Positions 6,794 to 13,834 of a stretch of DNA of 14,237 nt are shown piece by piece; the first letter of the stretch is position 1; every line of letters starts with the position of its first letter. The position numbers and the translations under genes are program-made. The notes below the pieces were generated by a model. The model did no database searches. It was not told the DNA's origin and worked only from the letters and a program-made list of their open reading frames with translations. Location: the NCBI GenBank assembly GCA_014376575.1, contig JACMRF010000114.1:1-14237 (forward strand), written 5' to 3'. The stretch is from Undibacterium sp. GTDB lineage: Bacteria; Pseudomonadota; Gammaproteobacteria; Burkholderiales; Burkholderiaceae.

Positions 6794-6842
6794 TTATTAA
6801 AGCGCTTTGGATAAAATATAAAAATTTAATTAAAAGCGCTTT
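6767..6842. promoter_or_regulatory. Array of three LacI-type operators AAAGCGCTTT
   Basis: The palindrome AAAGCGCTTT occurs three times (6767-6776, 6799-6808, 6833-6842), each followed by GG and then T-rich or A-rich sequence. Centres are 32 and 34 bp apart, close to three helical turns, so all sites face nearly the same side of the DNA. A central CG within an A/T-flanked palindrome is typical of LacI-family operators, and similar sites precede carbohydrate TonB-dependent receptors in several proteobacteria. No LacI-family gene is in the window, so the regulator is encoded elsewhere. Confidence 0.75.
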
Positions 6843-6878
6843 GGATTTTCGCTTTAAAAACATGGGTTAAAATTAAAT

Positions 6879-6897
6879 AATGTAGTTTGACTACATT
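6879..6897. promoter_or_regulatory. Perfect 8-3-8 inverted repeat, possible second operator
   Basis: AATGTAGT-ttg-ACTACATT is a perfect 19-bp dyad with a 3-bp centre. Its size and symmetry suit a dimeric regulator such as a GntR-type protein, but I do not recognise the motif. It lies between the LacI-type array and the downstream promoter candidate, about 250 bp before the receptor gene. A transcribed hairpin is the alternative. Confidence 0.5.
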
Positions 6898-6914
6898 TTC
6901 TACTTAAAAGATTT

Positions 6915-6930
6915 GTTGTGATGCCACAAC
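6915..6930. other. Small dyad GTTGTG-atgc-CACAAC
   Basis: Perfect 6-bp arms surround a 4-base centre. It may be a protein-binding half-site pair or a hairpin in the long leader of P1. The evidence is symmetry only. Confidence 0.3.
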
Positions 6931-6992
6931 GGTTCATAGATGATGTTTCGCTGTGATAGCAATTTTTAGTATAAAAATTATTGTTTTTAACG

Positions 6993-7020
6993 TTGACAGG
7001 TAATTTAGTTTTGGTACAAG
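6993..7020 (+). promoter_or_regulatory. Candidate receptor promoter P2
   Basis: A perfect TTGACA (6993-6998) is followed after 16 bases by TACAAG (7015-7020), four of six matches to the -10 consensus. The start would be near 7027, leaving a leader of about 120 bases that includes the C-run. It is nearer to the gene than P1 and has the better -35 but the poorer -10. Confidence 0.4.
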
Positions 7021-7099
7021 ATTATTGTCTGGCAGATAGTGACTGTCGTAATTGAATGAAGTGAGTTTTGTAGTAGAAATACCCAAGCAACACCCGAAG

Positions 7100-7108
7100 C
7101 CCCCCCCC
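7100..7108. repeat. Homopolymeric run of nine C
   Basis: An uninterrupted C9 tract sits 28 bases before the AGGAG ribosome binding site of the TonB-dependent receptor. Such tracts slip during replication and can alter expression of surface proteins. Here it would lie in the leader of either promoter candidate rather than between -35 and -10. Confidence 0.9.
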
Positions 7109-7146
7109 GAGAAGTGTATTGCCATAAAGAAAATTTAGGAGATTGT

Positions 7147-9954
7147 ATGAATCAAGCTATAAATAAGCGCGAGCTGGGAACCTCCCTGGCTAGTGTCGCC
7201 CTAAGATTGACCCCGATTGCTGCTGGCTGTGCGATTTTATTATCCACCGCATCTGGTTCAGTTTTTGCGCAAGAAGCAGTCGCCGCCAAAGACGGAGCGG
7301 CAGAAGTAAGCACTATTACCGTTACAGGTATTCGTCGTGGTATCGAAGCGGCGATTTCAGTAAAGAAGAACTCCGACTCCATCGTTGAAGCGGTTTCCGC
7401 AGAAGATATCGGTAAATTGCCTGACAACAGTATCGCTGAGGCGATCTCCCGTTTGCCTGGTCTCGCGGCCCAGCGTTCAGCTGGTCGCGCTCAGGTCATT
7501 AGCGTACGCGGCTTGTCGCCTGACTTTGCGACGACCTTGCTGAACGGTCGTGAGCTGGTGAGCACCGGCGACAACCGCTCGGTCGAGTTTGATCAATACC
7601 CATCAGAATTATTGAGCGGTGTGGTCGTTTATAAAACGCCGAATGCAGCGATGGTTGGTCAAGGTTTATCCGGCACACTTGATATGCAAACGGTGCGTCC
7701 ATTGAGCTTTGGTAAGCCTGTTATCGCATTGAATGGCCGTCTCTCCAAAAATTCCCTGGGCGATGCCGCCAACGCTAAAGCTGAAGGTAATCGTTTTAGC
7801 GGCAGCTATATTGATCAGTTTGCTGGCCGCAGCTTTGGTGTGGCGATCGGATATGCCCATCAAGAAACACCGGTGGCTGAAAACCAGACTGGTACTTACG
7901 AACCATTTTTTGCTAATCCAACTGTTGCAGCTGGTAATCACCGGCCAGGCGTCGCGGATGGTGCCTATATTACTGATGGTGTGAAGGCGCTGCGCCGCAC
8001 AGGTGTCACCAAGCGTGATGGTTTGATGGCTACGCTGGAATGGAAGCCTTCGGCAAACTTCCGCAGCACGCTTGATATGTTCACTTCTAAGGCTGAACAG
8101 GTGGATACGGCCAATCAGTTCGAGTCGCATTTGTATTACAACGGAGATTATCCTTGCAAACCAGCCTGTAATTGGAATTCGGCTACGGTCAATGCTACCA
8201 ATACGGTGGTGGGTGGTGTGGTCACTAACGTTTACCCATTGGTGCGCGGTCAATACAACAAGCGCGAAGATAAGATAAACGCAATTGGCTGGAACAATGC
8301 ATTTAAGCTGGGCGAGGTTCAGATGGCGGCAGATGTAGCCTACTCTAAGGCCAAACGTGATGAAATCTACTTAGAGAACAACACGCAACTGATGCCTTCT
8401 AAGCAGTTGGATGTGTTGACTGTTGCGTTCCCGAATGATGGCTTCATGACGATGAATCCTGCTCGCAATTATTCGGACCCGTCAAAGCTCTTCCTTCGCA
8501 ATAGTATCTATGGTTCCGGTTATGGCCGCACACCACGGTTGGAAGACGAGCTGAAAAGCTTCAAGCTAACGGCAAAAATTCCTGCGCCAGCGTCGATTAG
8601 TGATTTATTCTCTGAGTTCGATATAGGCATTAACTATGCTGACCGATCCAAGAAAAAGCATCAGCCCGAAGGCAATATCAACCTGGGTGCTCAGGGTGAC
8701 ACCATTATCTCGTCTGACCTGCAGTACACGCCAGTAAACCTGGGCTTTGCGGGTTCTAATCTTGGCTCAATCCCTGCTTGGAATGTTCCTGGTTCTGTCG
8801 CTAAGTACATGACTTTCAATCCCAGTGAGACATCCGCTGCCTACTTAATCGCCAAAGCATGGAACGTTTACGAGAAGACCACTACTGCTTACGCCATGGC
8901 TAATATCGATTCAAACTTGGGTGGTGTGACATTGCGCGGTAATGCTGGTCTGCAGTTGCAAAACGTTGACCAGTCTTCGACTGCTAATTACTTTGACGGC
9001 AGCGCTCCTGCTGGTCAAGAAGTCAAGCCTTACGGTTCTGGAAAGAAATTTACTGATGTTCTGCCGAGTATGAACTTGGTTTTCGGTATGAGTAATGAAC
9101 AGACGGTTCGCGTTGGTCTCGCTCAGCAGGTTGCTCGCCCACGGGTTGATCAATTGCGCGCTGCGCTGGACTTCAATATCGACAAGGCCACTGGCAAGCC
9201 AAGCGCTAACGGCGGTAATCCTGCGCTCGATCCATGGAGAGCAAATGCGTTTGATATCTCTTACGAGAAGTACTTCGGTACTAAGGCATATGTAGCGATC
9301 GCAGCTTATGTTAAAGACTTGAAGAACTATATTTACGAAGACACAAAGGAATATGACTTCTCACCTTTCACGTCCGGATATGTACCACCGGTTGGTTCGC
9401 CGCCAGTGCAAAAGATTGGAACGTTCAGCACTGCCTATAACGGCAAAGGTGGTAATTTGAAAGGCGTTGAACTCTCAGTTTCTCTGCCATTCAATCTGAT
9501 CACTCCAGTCTTGAACGGTTTTGGTGTTACCGCCAGCACCAGCGTTACCTCAAGCAATATCAGCATCAAACCTGATCCAGGTAGCGTTAGCGCAGTGGGT
9601 TCCGAGAACATCACACTGCCAGGTCTGTCTAAGAATGTTAGCAACCTGACTATGTACTACGAAAAAGCTGGTTTTGAAGTGCGTGTCAGTCAGCGTCGTC
9701 GTTCCGACTTCATTGGTGAGATCGGTAACTTCAACGGTAACCGTACCGTCCGTTATGTCGTTGGTGAGAATATCACTGATGCGCAAATCGGCTACAACTT
9801 CAACGAAGGTTTCATGAAGGGTCTTGGTTTGGTCTTGCAAGCAAATAACTTGACTGACGCAGCCTTCCAAACCTATGCAGGCACTAAAGACCGTCCTCTT
9901 GAGTACATCAAGTATGGCCGAGCAGTGATGTTGGGCGCGAGCTACAAGTTCTAA
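7147..9954 (+). CDS. TonB-dependent receptor, Xanthomonas/Caulobacter type
   Basis: This outer-membrane active transporter is energised by TonB-ExbB-ExbD. It has 935 residues, in range for the family. Residues 1-41 are a signal peptide cut after SVFA. A TonB-box-like STITVTG (55-61) follows, then the plug with the subgroup hallmarks GIRRGIEAAISVKK, EDIGKLPDNSIAEAISRLPG, ISVRGLSPDFATTLLNGREL and GVVVYKTPNAAM. The rest is a 22-strand barrel ending RAVMLGASYKF with the usual terminal aromatic residue. This subgroup (TIGR01782-like) commonly imports oligosaccharides, and the LacI-type operators upstream support a sugar, but the substrate is unknown. ATG 7147 has AGGAG five bases before it; the frame opens at a GTG at 7114 without such a site. 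A terminator follows, so it is transcribed alone. Confidence 0.93.
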   Translation: MNQAINKRELGTSLASVALRLTPIAAGCAILLSTASGSVFAQEAVAAKDGAAEVSTITVTGIRRGIEAAISVKKNSDSIVEAVSAEDIGKLPDNSIAEAISRLPGLAAQRSAGRAQVISVRGLSPDFATTLLNGRELVSTGDNRSVEFDQYPSELLSGVVVYKTPNAAMVGQGLSGTLDMQTVRPLSFGKPVIALNGRLSKNSLGDAANAKAEGNRFSGSYIDQFAGRSFGVAIGYAHQETPVAENQTGTYEPFFANPTVAAGNHRPGVADGAYITDGVKALRRTGVTKRDGLMATLEWKPSANFRSTLDMFTSKAEQVDTANQFESHLYYNGDYPCKPACNWNSATVNATNTVVGGVVTNVYPLVRGQYNKREDKINAIGWNNAFKLGEVQMAADVAYSKAKRDEIYLENNTQLMPSKQLDVLTVAFPNDGFMTMNPARNYSDPSKLFLRNSIYGSGYGRTPRLEDELKSFKLTAKIPAPASISDLFSEFDIGINYADRSKKKHQPEGNINLGAQGDTIISSDLQYTPVNLGFAGSNLGSIPAWNVPGSVAKYMTFNPSETSAAYLIAKAWNVYEKTTTAYAMANIDSNLGGVTLRGNAGLQLQNVDQSSTANYFDGSAPAGQEVKPYGSGKKFTDVLPSMNLVFGMSNEQTVRVGLAQQVARPRVDQLRAALDFNIDKATGKPSANGGNPALDPWRANAFDISYEKYFGTKAYVAIAAYVKDLKNYIYEDTKEYDFSPFTSGYVPPVGSPPVQKIGTFSTAYNGKGGNLKGVELSVSLPFNLITPVLNGFGVTASTSVTSSNISIKPDPGSVSAVGSENITLPGLSKNVSNLTMYYEKAGFEVRVSQRRRSDFIGEIGNFNGNRTVRYVVGENITDAQIGYNFNEGFMKGLGLVLQANNLTDAAFQTYAGTKDRPLEYIKYGRAVMLGASYKF

Positions 9955-9969
9955 ATTGAGCTTGGCATA

Positions 9970-10007
9970 ACCCTCAGCTCTACAGGCCTCGGCCTGTAGA
10001 GTAGGGT
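9970..10007 (+). other. GC-rich hairpin after the receptor gene
   Basis: CTCTACAGGCC (9978-9988) and GGCCTGTAGAG (9991-10001) are perfect 11-bp arms, extended by ACCCT/AGGGT (9970-9974, 10003-10007) past small bulges. No T-run follows, so it is more likely a 3'-end-stabilising stem ahead of the terminator at 10021 than a terminator itself. Confidence 0.6.
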
Positions 10008-10020
10008 GTAATAATTGATG

Positions 10021-10048
10021 AAACCCCAATTTATTTGGGGTTTTTTTT
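10021..10048 (+). terminator. Intrinsic terminator of the receptor gene
   Basis: AAACCCCAA (10021-10029) pairs with TTGGGGTTT (10035-10043) around a 5-base loop and runs into eight T (10041-10048). It separates the receptor from the antiporter gene. Confidence 0.9.
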
Positions 10049-10129
10049 GTGCATCATTTTGTGTGTCAATTAGTTGAGTTTTCGTTTAGCATCCCAACGG
10101 ACACTTAAAACACTAAAGGCAGGTAAAAG

Positions 10130-11341
10130 ATGCAAGCAGTAATGAGCACCACTGAAATCTTCCTGATAGCGATGCTCGTTATTTTTAGTGTCCCTTACCT
10201 GATCTGGCGGGTGGGAAAAACTGATTACTATGCGCCATTGGTGGTAGTGCAAATCATCGCGGGGATTTTGCTTGGGCCAGGCGTGCTTGGCGCGGCGTTT
10301 CCTGATTATTACCAATTTGTTTTTAATCCGCAGGTGATTCAATCCTTGAATGGCATCGCCTGGTGGGCGGTGATGATCTTTGTCATGATCGCCGGTATCG
10401 AGCTTGATCTGGTCAAGGCCTGGGAGCATAGGCGGGAAAGCACAATCACAGCCGGGCTTGCCTTGGGTATGCCGCTGTTGTTTGGCTGTGTGGCCGCCAT
10501 GGGCATGTTGATGTATCCCGGATGGATGGGTGCAAAGGCGATGACCTGGCAGTTTGTCCTTGGCGTGGGGATGGCATGTGCAGTGACAGCGTTGCCTATC
10601 TTGATTTTATTGATGGAAAAGCTGGAAATTTTACGCCAGCCGATTGGCCAGCGTATCTTGCGTTATGCGAGTCTGGATGATATCGCGATATGGGGCGTAC
10701 TCGCCTTGATCTTACTTGACTGGACCCGAGTCGGCCGGCAAATCGGCTTCTTGATTAGCTTTACCGTAGCGACATTTTTGTATCGTAAAATGATGGTCTG
10801 GCTTGAGGAGCGTGATCGCTGGTATGTTGGCTTGATATGGCTGGCGGCATGTAGTTTTGCCGCTGATTGGGCCGGTCTGCATTTTATGGTCGGTGCTTTT
10901 TTGGCTGGTGCTGTGATGGATGCGCATTGGTTCAATCAGGAAAAAATGGATTTGATGCGCCATCATGTTTTGTTGGCGATCATGCCTGTGTTTTTCTTGA
11001 GTACTGGGTTGCGTACGAATTGGGCGATGGGTGGGGTGATGGTATTTGTTGCCGCTGCAGTGCTATTGATTGCCTCGGTCAGTGGCAAACTGGTGGGCAT
11101 TCACGTTGCAGGGAAAATACTTAAATGGGAAAAAGGCGAGGCCTCTATCATTGGTTGGCTGTTACAAACCAAGGCCTTGATCATGATTATATTTGTCAAT
11201 ATTTTGCTCGATAAAAATATCATTACCAGCGAAACTTTTACGGCTCTACTGTTGATGGCAATCGCCAGTACGATGTTGACGGTGCCTGTGGTGTACCCAA
11301 AATTGCAGCGCTTGAAGTCGCTTATTTTTAAATCCAATTGA
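10130..11341 (+). CDS. Cation/proton antiporter, CPA2 type
   Basis: This inner-membrane Na+ or K+/H+ exchanger has 403 residues and is almost entirely hydrophobic, with roughly 11-13 helices. It ends in a short basic tail (KLQRLKSLIFKSN) and has no TrkA-N/RCK regulatory domain, unlike KefB/KefC. Family landmarks are GILLGPGVLG (about 45-54), IFVMIAGIELDL (about 83-94), the unwound-helix motif ACAVTALPIL (149-158), and the ion-binding aspartate pair D183-D184 in YASLDDIAIW. The later segment GLHFMVGAFLAGAVM and FFLSTGLRTN also fit. The cation cannot be told from sequence. ATG 10130 has AGG with six bases of spacing; ATG 10142 is an alternative. It is separated from the receptor by a terminator, and the oxygenase-like gene follows 202 bp later without a clear terminator, so co-transcription is possible. 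Confidence 0.88.
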   Translation: MQAVMSTTEIFLIAMLVIFSVPYLIWRVGKTDYYAPLVVVQIIAGILLGPGVLGAAFPDYYQFVFNPQVIQSLNGIAWWAVMIFVMIAGIELDLVKAWEHRRESTITAGLALGMPLLFGCVAAMGMLMYPGWMGAKAMTWQFVLGVGMACAVTALPILILLMEKLEILRQPIGQRILRYASLDDIAIWGVLALILLDWTRVGRQIGFLISFTVATFLYRKMMVWLEERDRWYVGLIWLAACSFAADWAGLHFMVGAFLAGAVMDAHWFNQEKMDLMRHHVLLAIMPVFFLSTGLRTNWAMGGVMVFVAAAVLLIASVSGKLVGIHVAGKILKWEKGEASIIGWLLQTKALIMIIFVNILLDKNIITSETFTALLLMAIASTMLTVPVVYPKLQRLKSLIFKSN

Positions 11342-11349
11342 TCGTGTAG

Positions 11350-11463
11350 GCTGGGTGGCGTTCGCAATGAAATAATATTGAAAATGGCGTGGCCTATTTT
11401 TAAATGTTAAGAAACCCGCATAAAATGCATCCACTGCATTGATTTGCTGAAGCTGGGTGGCGT
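11350..11463. repeat. Pair of 12-bp direct repeats
   Basis: GCTGGGTGGCGT occurs at 11350-11361 and 11452-11463, 102 bp apart, in the interval between the antiporter and oxygenase-like genes. The function is unknown. It may be a remnant of a small duplication or of an inserted sequence. The rest of the 202-bp interval shows no convincing promoter. Confidence 0.5.
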
Positions 11464-11502
11464 CGTTGCGACAAGATGAGCGTTGATGTTTTCGTGTCGG
11501 AA

Positions 11503-11515
11503 GTAAGTCGCTTAC
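11503..11515. other. Small dyad GTAAG-tcg-CTTAC
   Basis: A 13-bp dyad with 5-bp arms lies 17 bases upstream of the ribosome binding site of the oxygenase-like gene. It could be an operator or a leader hairpin. The evidence is symmetry only. Confidence 0.25.
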
Positions 11516-11543
11516 CACTATTTTTTATTTTGAAGGGGTCGCC

Positions 11544-12269
11544 ATTTTTAATCCCAATCCGCATATACAGATAGTTGATCTCGCCAATGGCCAGTCGTGC
11601 TTTGTGATCGACGATGCGCTGAAAGACCCGGAGTTATGGTTGACAGTTGCGGCTGATCAGCAATCTGATTTTTGCCTTGCTGGCAAAGGTAAATCCCCCG
11701 GATATCCCGGGATAGAATTGCACATGTCTACCGAGATAAACGACGCCGTGGCGGAGTTTTTTTTGCAGCATATTCGCCATCGTATTCATGCGCGTCGCTT
11801 GGTGCAAACGCTCTCGCGGTTTTCGATGACGACATTACGACATGATCAGTTGCGGCCAGTCCACTCACTTTGTCATCGCGATGTAAGCGGTCCAGAAAAC
11901 CTGATGAAGGCCGCCTCTGTGCTCTATCTTTTCAAGGACAGCAGCTTGGGTGGTACCAGCTTTTACGCGCCCAAAAAATCAGTCGAGGAAACTGATGAGC
12001 TGGTCCACGATTCGCTGCATATGTCGTCACTCGATTTTACAAAAAAATATGCCATCGAACAGCGCTACATGCAGGGCGCAAATACCTATTTTGAGCAAAT
12101 CGGCGAAGTGGCGGCGAAGTGGAATCGCATCGTTTTTTATGACGGCAATATTTATCACACTGCCGATATTGTTGATGCTGAAAAACTCAGTGCCGATCCG
12201 CGGATAGGGCGTCTTACCATCAACGGCTTTTTTTCCTGCACACCAAAAGCGACGTCAACACCAGATTGA
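11544..12269 (+). CDS. 2-oxoglutarate/Fe(II)-oxygenase-like protein (DUF6445-like), ATT start proposed
   Basis: From ATT 11544 the product has 241 residues. It carries the iron-binding pattern of 2OG/Fe(II) oxygenases: H111-x-D113 in LCHRDV, distal H205 in IYHTADI, and R223 in GRLTING as candidate 2-oxoglutarate ligand. It resembles DUF6445 proteins as I recall them, often found near TonB-dependent receptors, SapC and tryptophan-halogenase-like genes; the substrate is unknown. The coding sequence clearly begins before the first usual start (GTG 11604): the preceding codons read FNPNPHIQIVDLANGQSCF. No ATG, GTG or TTG occurs in frame between the stop at 11484 and 11604. ATT 11544 has AAGGGG five bases upstream. 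Either ATT is used, or an ATG was mutated and GTG 11604 gives a shorter protein. Only 74 bp, with a weak 5-bp hairpin (12288-12299), separates it from the convergent efflux gene. Confidence 0.75.
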   Translation: MFNPNPHIQIVDLANGQSCFVIDDALKDPELWLTVAADQQSDFCLAGKGKSPGYPGIELHMSTEINDAVAEFFLQHIRHRIHARRLVQTLSRFSMTTLRHDQLRPVHSLCHRDVSGPENLMKAASVLYLFKDSSLGGTSFYAPKKSVEETDELVHDSLHMSSLDFTKKYAIEQRYMQGANTYFEQIGEVAAKWNRIVFYDGNIYHTADIVDAEKLSADPRIGRLTINGFFSCTPKATSTPD

Positions 12270-12343
12270 GTTTTTGCCTGATGCGATGCGGTAAACCGCG
12301 GTAGCTAAGTCGCTATGTTGGTTTGTGCAGATAAGGTAAATGC

Positions 12344-13780
12344 TTATTTGCCCAGCATGCTCACAAGCGCCGGGCCATTTTCCCAACCGGCACCTAATGC
12401 TCTGGCCACCGCTACACTGGCAAGCAAACGCTGGGTGCGTATTTGCACGGCAGCACGATCAGCCGAGAGCGCGCTGCGCTGGGCATCAATCACATCAAGG
12501 TAATTGGATATGCCACGTTCATAACGCGCCTGCGCCACTAGAAAGGCGCGCGCCGCAGCTTGTTTGGCTTGGTCCTGTGCTTGCGATTGGCGTTCGCGTT
12601 GCTGGGTGTCGGACAGCGCATCTTCTACTTCCCGCAGCGCATTTAATAATTTACTTTCGTGATTTGCCACTGCTTCGTCATAGCGGGCTTTAGCCATGCT
12701 CAGGTTTGCCTTGTTGCGGCCACCATCGAAGAGAGGCAGTGATAAGGCGAAAGGCCCCAGGCTAAATTGGCGTGATCCGCCTTGCGCCAGTTCACGTAAG
12801 CTTTCTGATGCGTAGCCGAAGTTGGCAGTCAGTGTGACGGAAGGATAAAACGCACCTTCGGCGACACCAACCTGGGCGTTGAGTCCACGTAAGCTGGCGA
12901 CACTGGCGGCCAGATCCGGGCGTTGCGCCAGCAGGCTGGCGGGTAAGCCGACCGGAATAGTGGGCGGAAGAGGTAAATCACTGGCCGTCGTTGACACCAT
13001 TACGGTCGATGGCGAAACGCCAACCAGCGTTGCCAGGCTATGCTCGATCAGATTGCGCTGGCGCTGCACTTCGTGCAAATCGGCTTGTGCATTGGCGCGT
13101 TCGATACGCGCACGCGATACATCAAGCTCGTTCGACAGGCCGCCATTCAATCGCGCTTCGATCAGTTGTTCTGATTCTATGCGTGTTCCCAGTGCCCCTT
13201 GTAGGATCGCCATTTCGGCGTCCATACCACGCAATTGCCAGTAGCTCGCCGCTATCTGTGCGGATAGCAATAGCATCACGCCGTCATGATCATCCTGCGC
13301 CGCCAGGGTTTGCGCATCTGCGGCTTCAACGATATGTTTGACGCGCCCCCACAGATCAATTTCATACGACATCGATGCGCCAACCGAGTAGTTGTTACCC
13401 ACGATACTGCGGTGTCCAAACGCGATACCTTGTGAGGTATTGCTAGAGGTGCGTGAGTTGCTGATGCCGGTCGCCGCGCTGATGCTTGGGTACTGCGCCG
13501 CTTGCAGCATGCCTAGTTGTGCTTGTGCCTGCAGTAGCCGCTGGGCACTGGCTTTGATGCCGGGATTTTGTATCAGCGCGCGTTGTTCAAGCGCATCTAA
13601 TGTTGCATCGCCAAATACCGTCCACCATTGCGTAGCCAGACGGGTGGTTGGCAAATCGTTTGCCTGAATATGACGATAGGCTGCAGTGCTTGGGCCTTGT
13701 GGCGTGACGAAATTGCTACCTACGGTACCGCAGCCTGCTATCGCCGCCAGCATTGCACTCAAGATCAAGGGTTTTAACAT
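12344..13780 (-). CDS. Outer-membrane efflux lipoprotein, NodT family
   Basis: This is the outer-membrane channel of a tripartite drug efflux pump, TolC-like and lipid-anchored. The product has 478 residues with a lipoprotein signal ending in lipobox IAG-C17. FVTPQGPSTAAYRHIQ and an N-terminal TQWWTVFGD-LDAL stretch are typical of the family, followed by two outer-membrane-efflux-protein repeats with long helical runs. GVSPSTVMV, ERRPDL-like LAQRPDLAASVASLRGLNAQVGVAEGAFYPS and RALGAGW are recognisable. ATG 13780 is preferred because GAGG (13792-13789) stands eight bases upstream. ATG 13786, which would add MR, has only two bases of spacing. It lies 41-47 bp downstream of the EmrB-type gene on the same strand, so it probably serves that exporter. 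Confidence 0.92.
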   Translation of the reverse strand: MLKPLILSAMLAAIAGCGTVGSNFVTPQGPSTAAYRHIQANDLPTTRLATQWWTVFGDATLDALEQRALIQNPGIKASAQRLLQAQAQLGMLQAAQYPSISAATGISNSRTSSNTSQGIAFGHRSIVGNNYSVGASMSYEIDLWGRVKHIVEAADAQTLAAQDDHDGVMLLLSAQIAASYWQLRGMDAEMAILQGALGTRIESEQLIEARLNGGLSNELDVSRARIERANAQADLHEVQRQRNLIEHSLATLVGVSPSTVMVSTTASDLPLPPTIPVGLPASLLAQRPDLAASVASLRGLNAQVGVAEGAFYPSVTLTANFGYASESLRELAQGGSRQFSLGPFALSLPLFDGGRNKANLSMAKARYDEAVANHESKLLNALREVEDALSDTQQRERQSQAQDQAKQAAARAFLVAQARYERGISNYLDVIDAQRSALSADRAAVQIRTQRLLASVAVARALGAGWENGPALVSMLGK

Positions 13781-13813
13781 ACGCATTACCTCAGTTTATT
13801 ATTTGAATAATTG

Positions 13814-13834
13814 GCACTAGTGTTGAGCTAGTGC
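13814..13834 (-). other. Intergenic hairpin between exporter and efflux channel genes
   Basis: GCACTAG (13814-13820) and CTAGTGC (13828-13834) form a perfect 7-bp stem that includes the exporter stop codon. On the minus strand it is followed by CCAATTATTC rather than a U-run. It may be an attenuator or processing stem that sets the ratio of pump to channel. Confidence 0.4.

Noticed and set aside
6765..6842. The repeated AAAGCGCTTTGG units as a CRISPR or tandem-repeat array
   Set aside because: Only three very short units with unrelated A/T-rich spacers of 22-24 bp; operator spacing explains them better.
7666..8253. 195-codon minus-strand frame opposite the TonB-dependent receptor
   Set aside because: Antisense shadow of a conserved receptor sequence, without a start site or domain.
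7147..12269. Receptor, antiporter and oxygenase-like gene as one operon or new system
   Set aside because: An intrinsic terminator at 10021-10048 separates the receptor, and the functions have no demonstrated link; a relation between receptor and oxygenase-like gene remains only a family-level association.
12288..12299. GCGGT-aa-ACCGC as terminator of the oxygenase-like gene
   Set aside because: Only five base pairs and no T-run on either strand.
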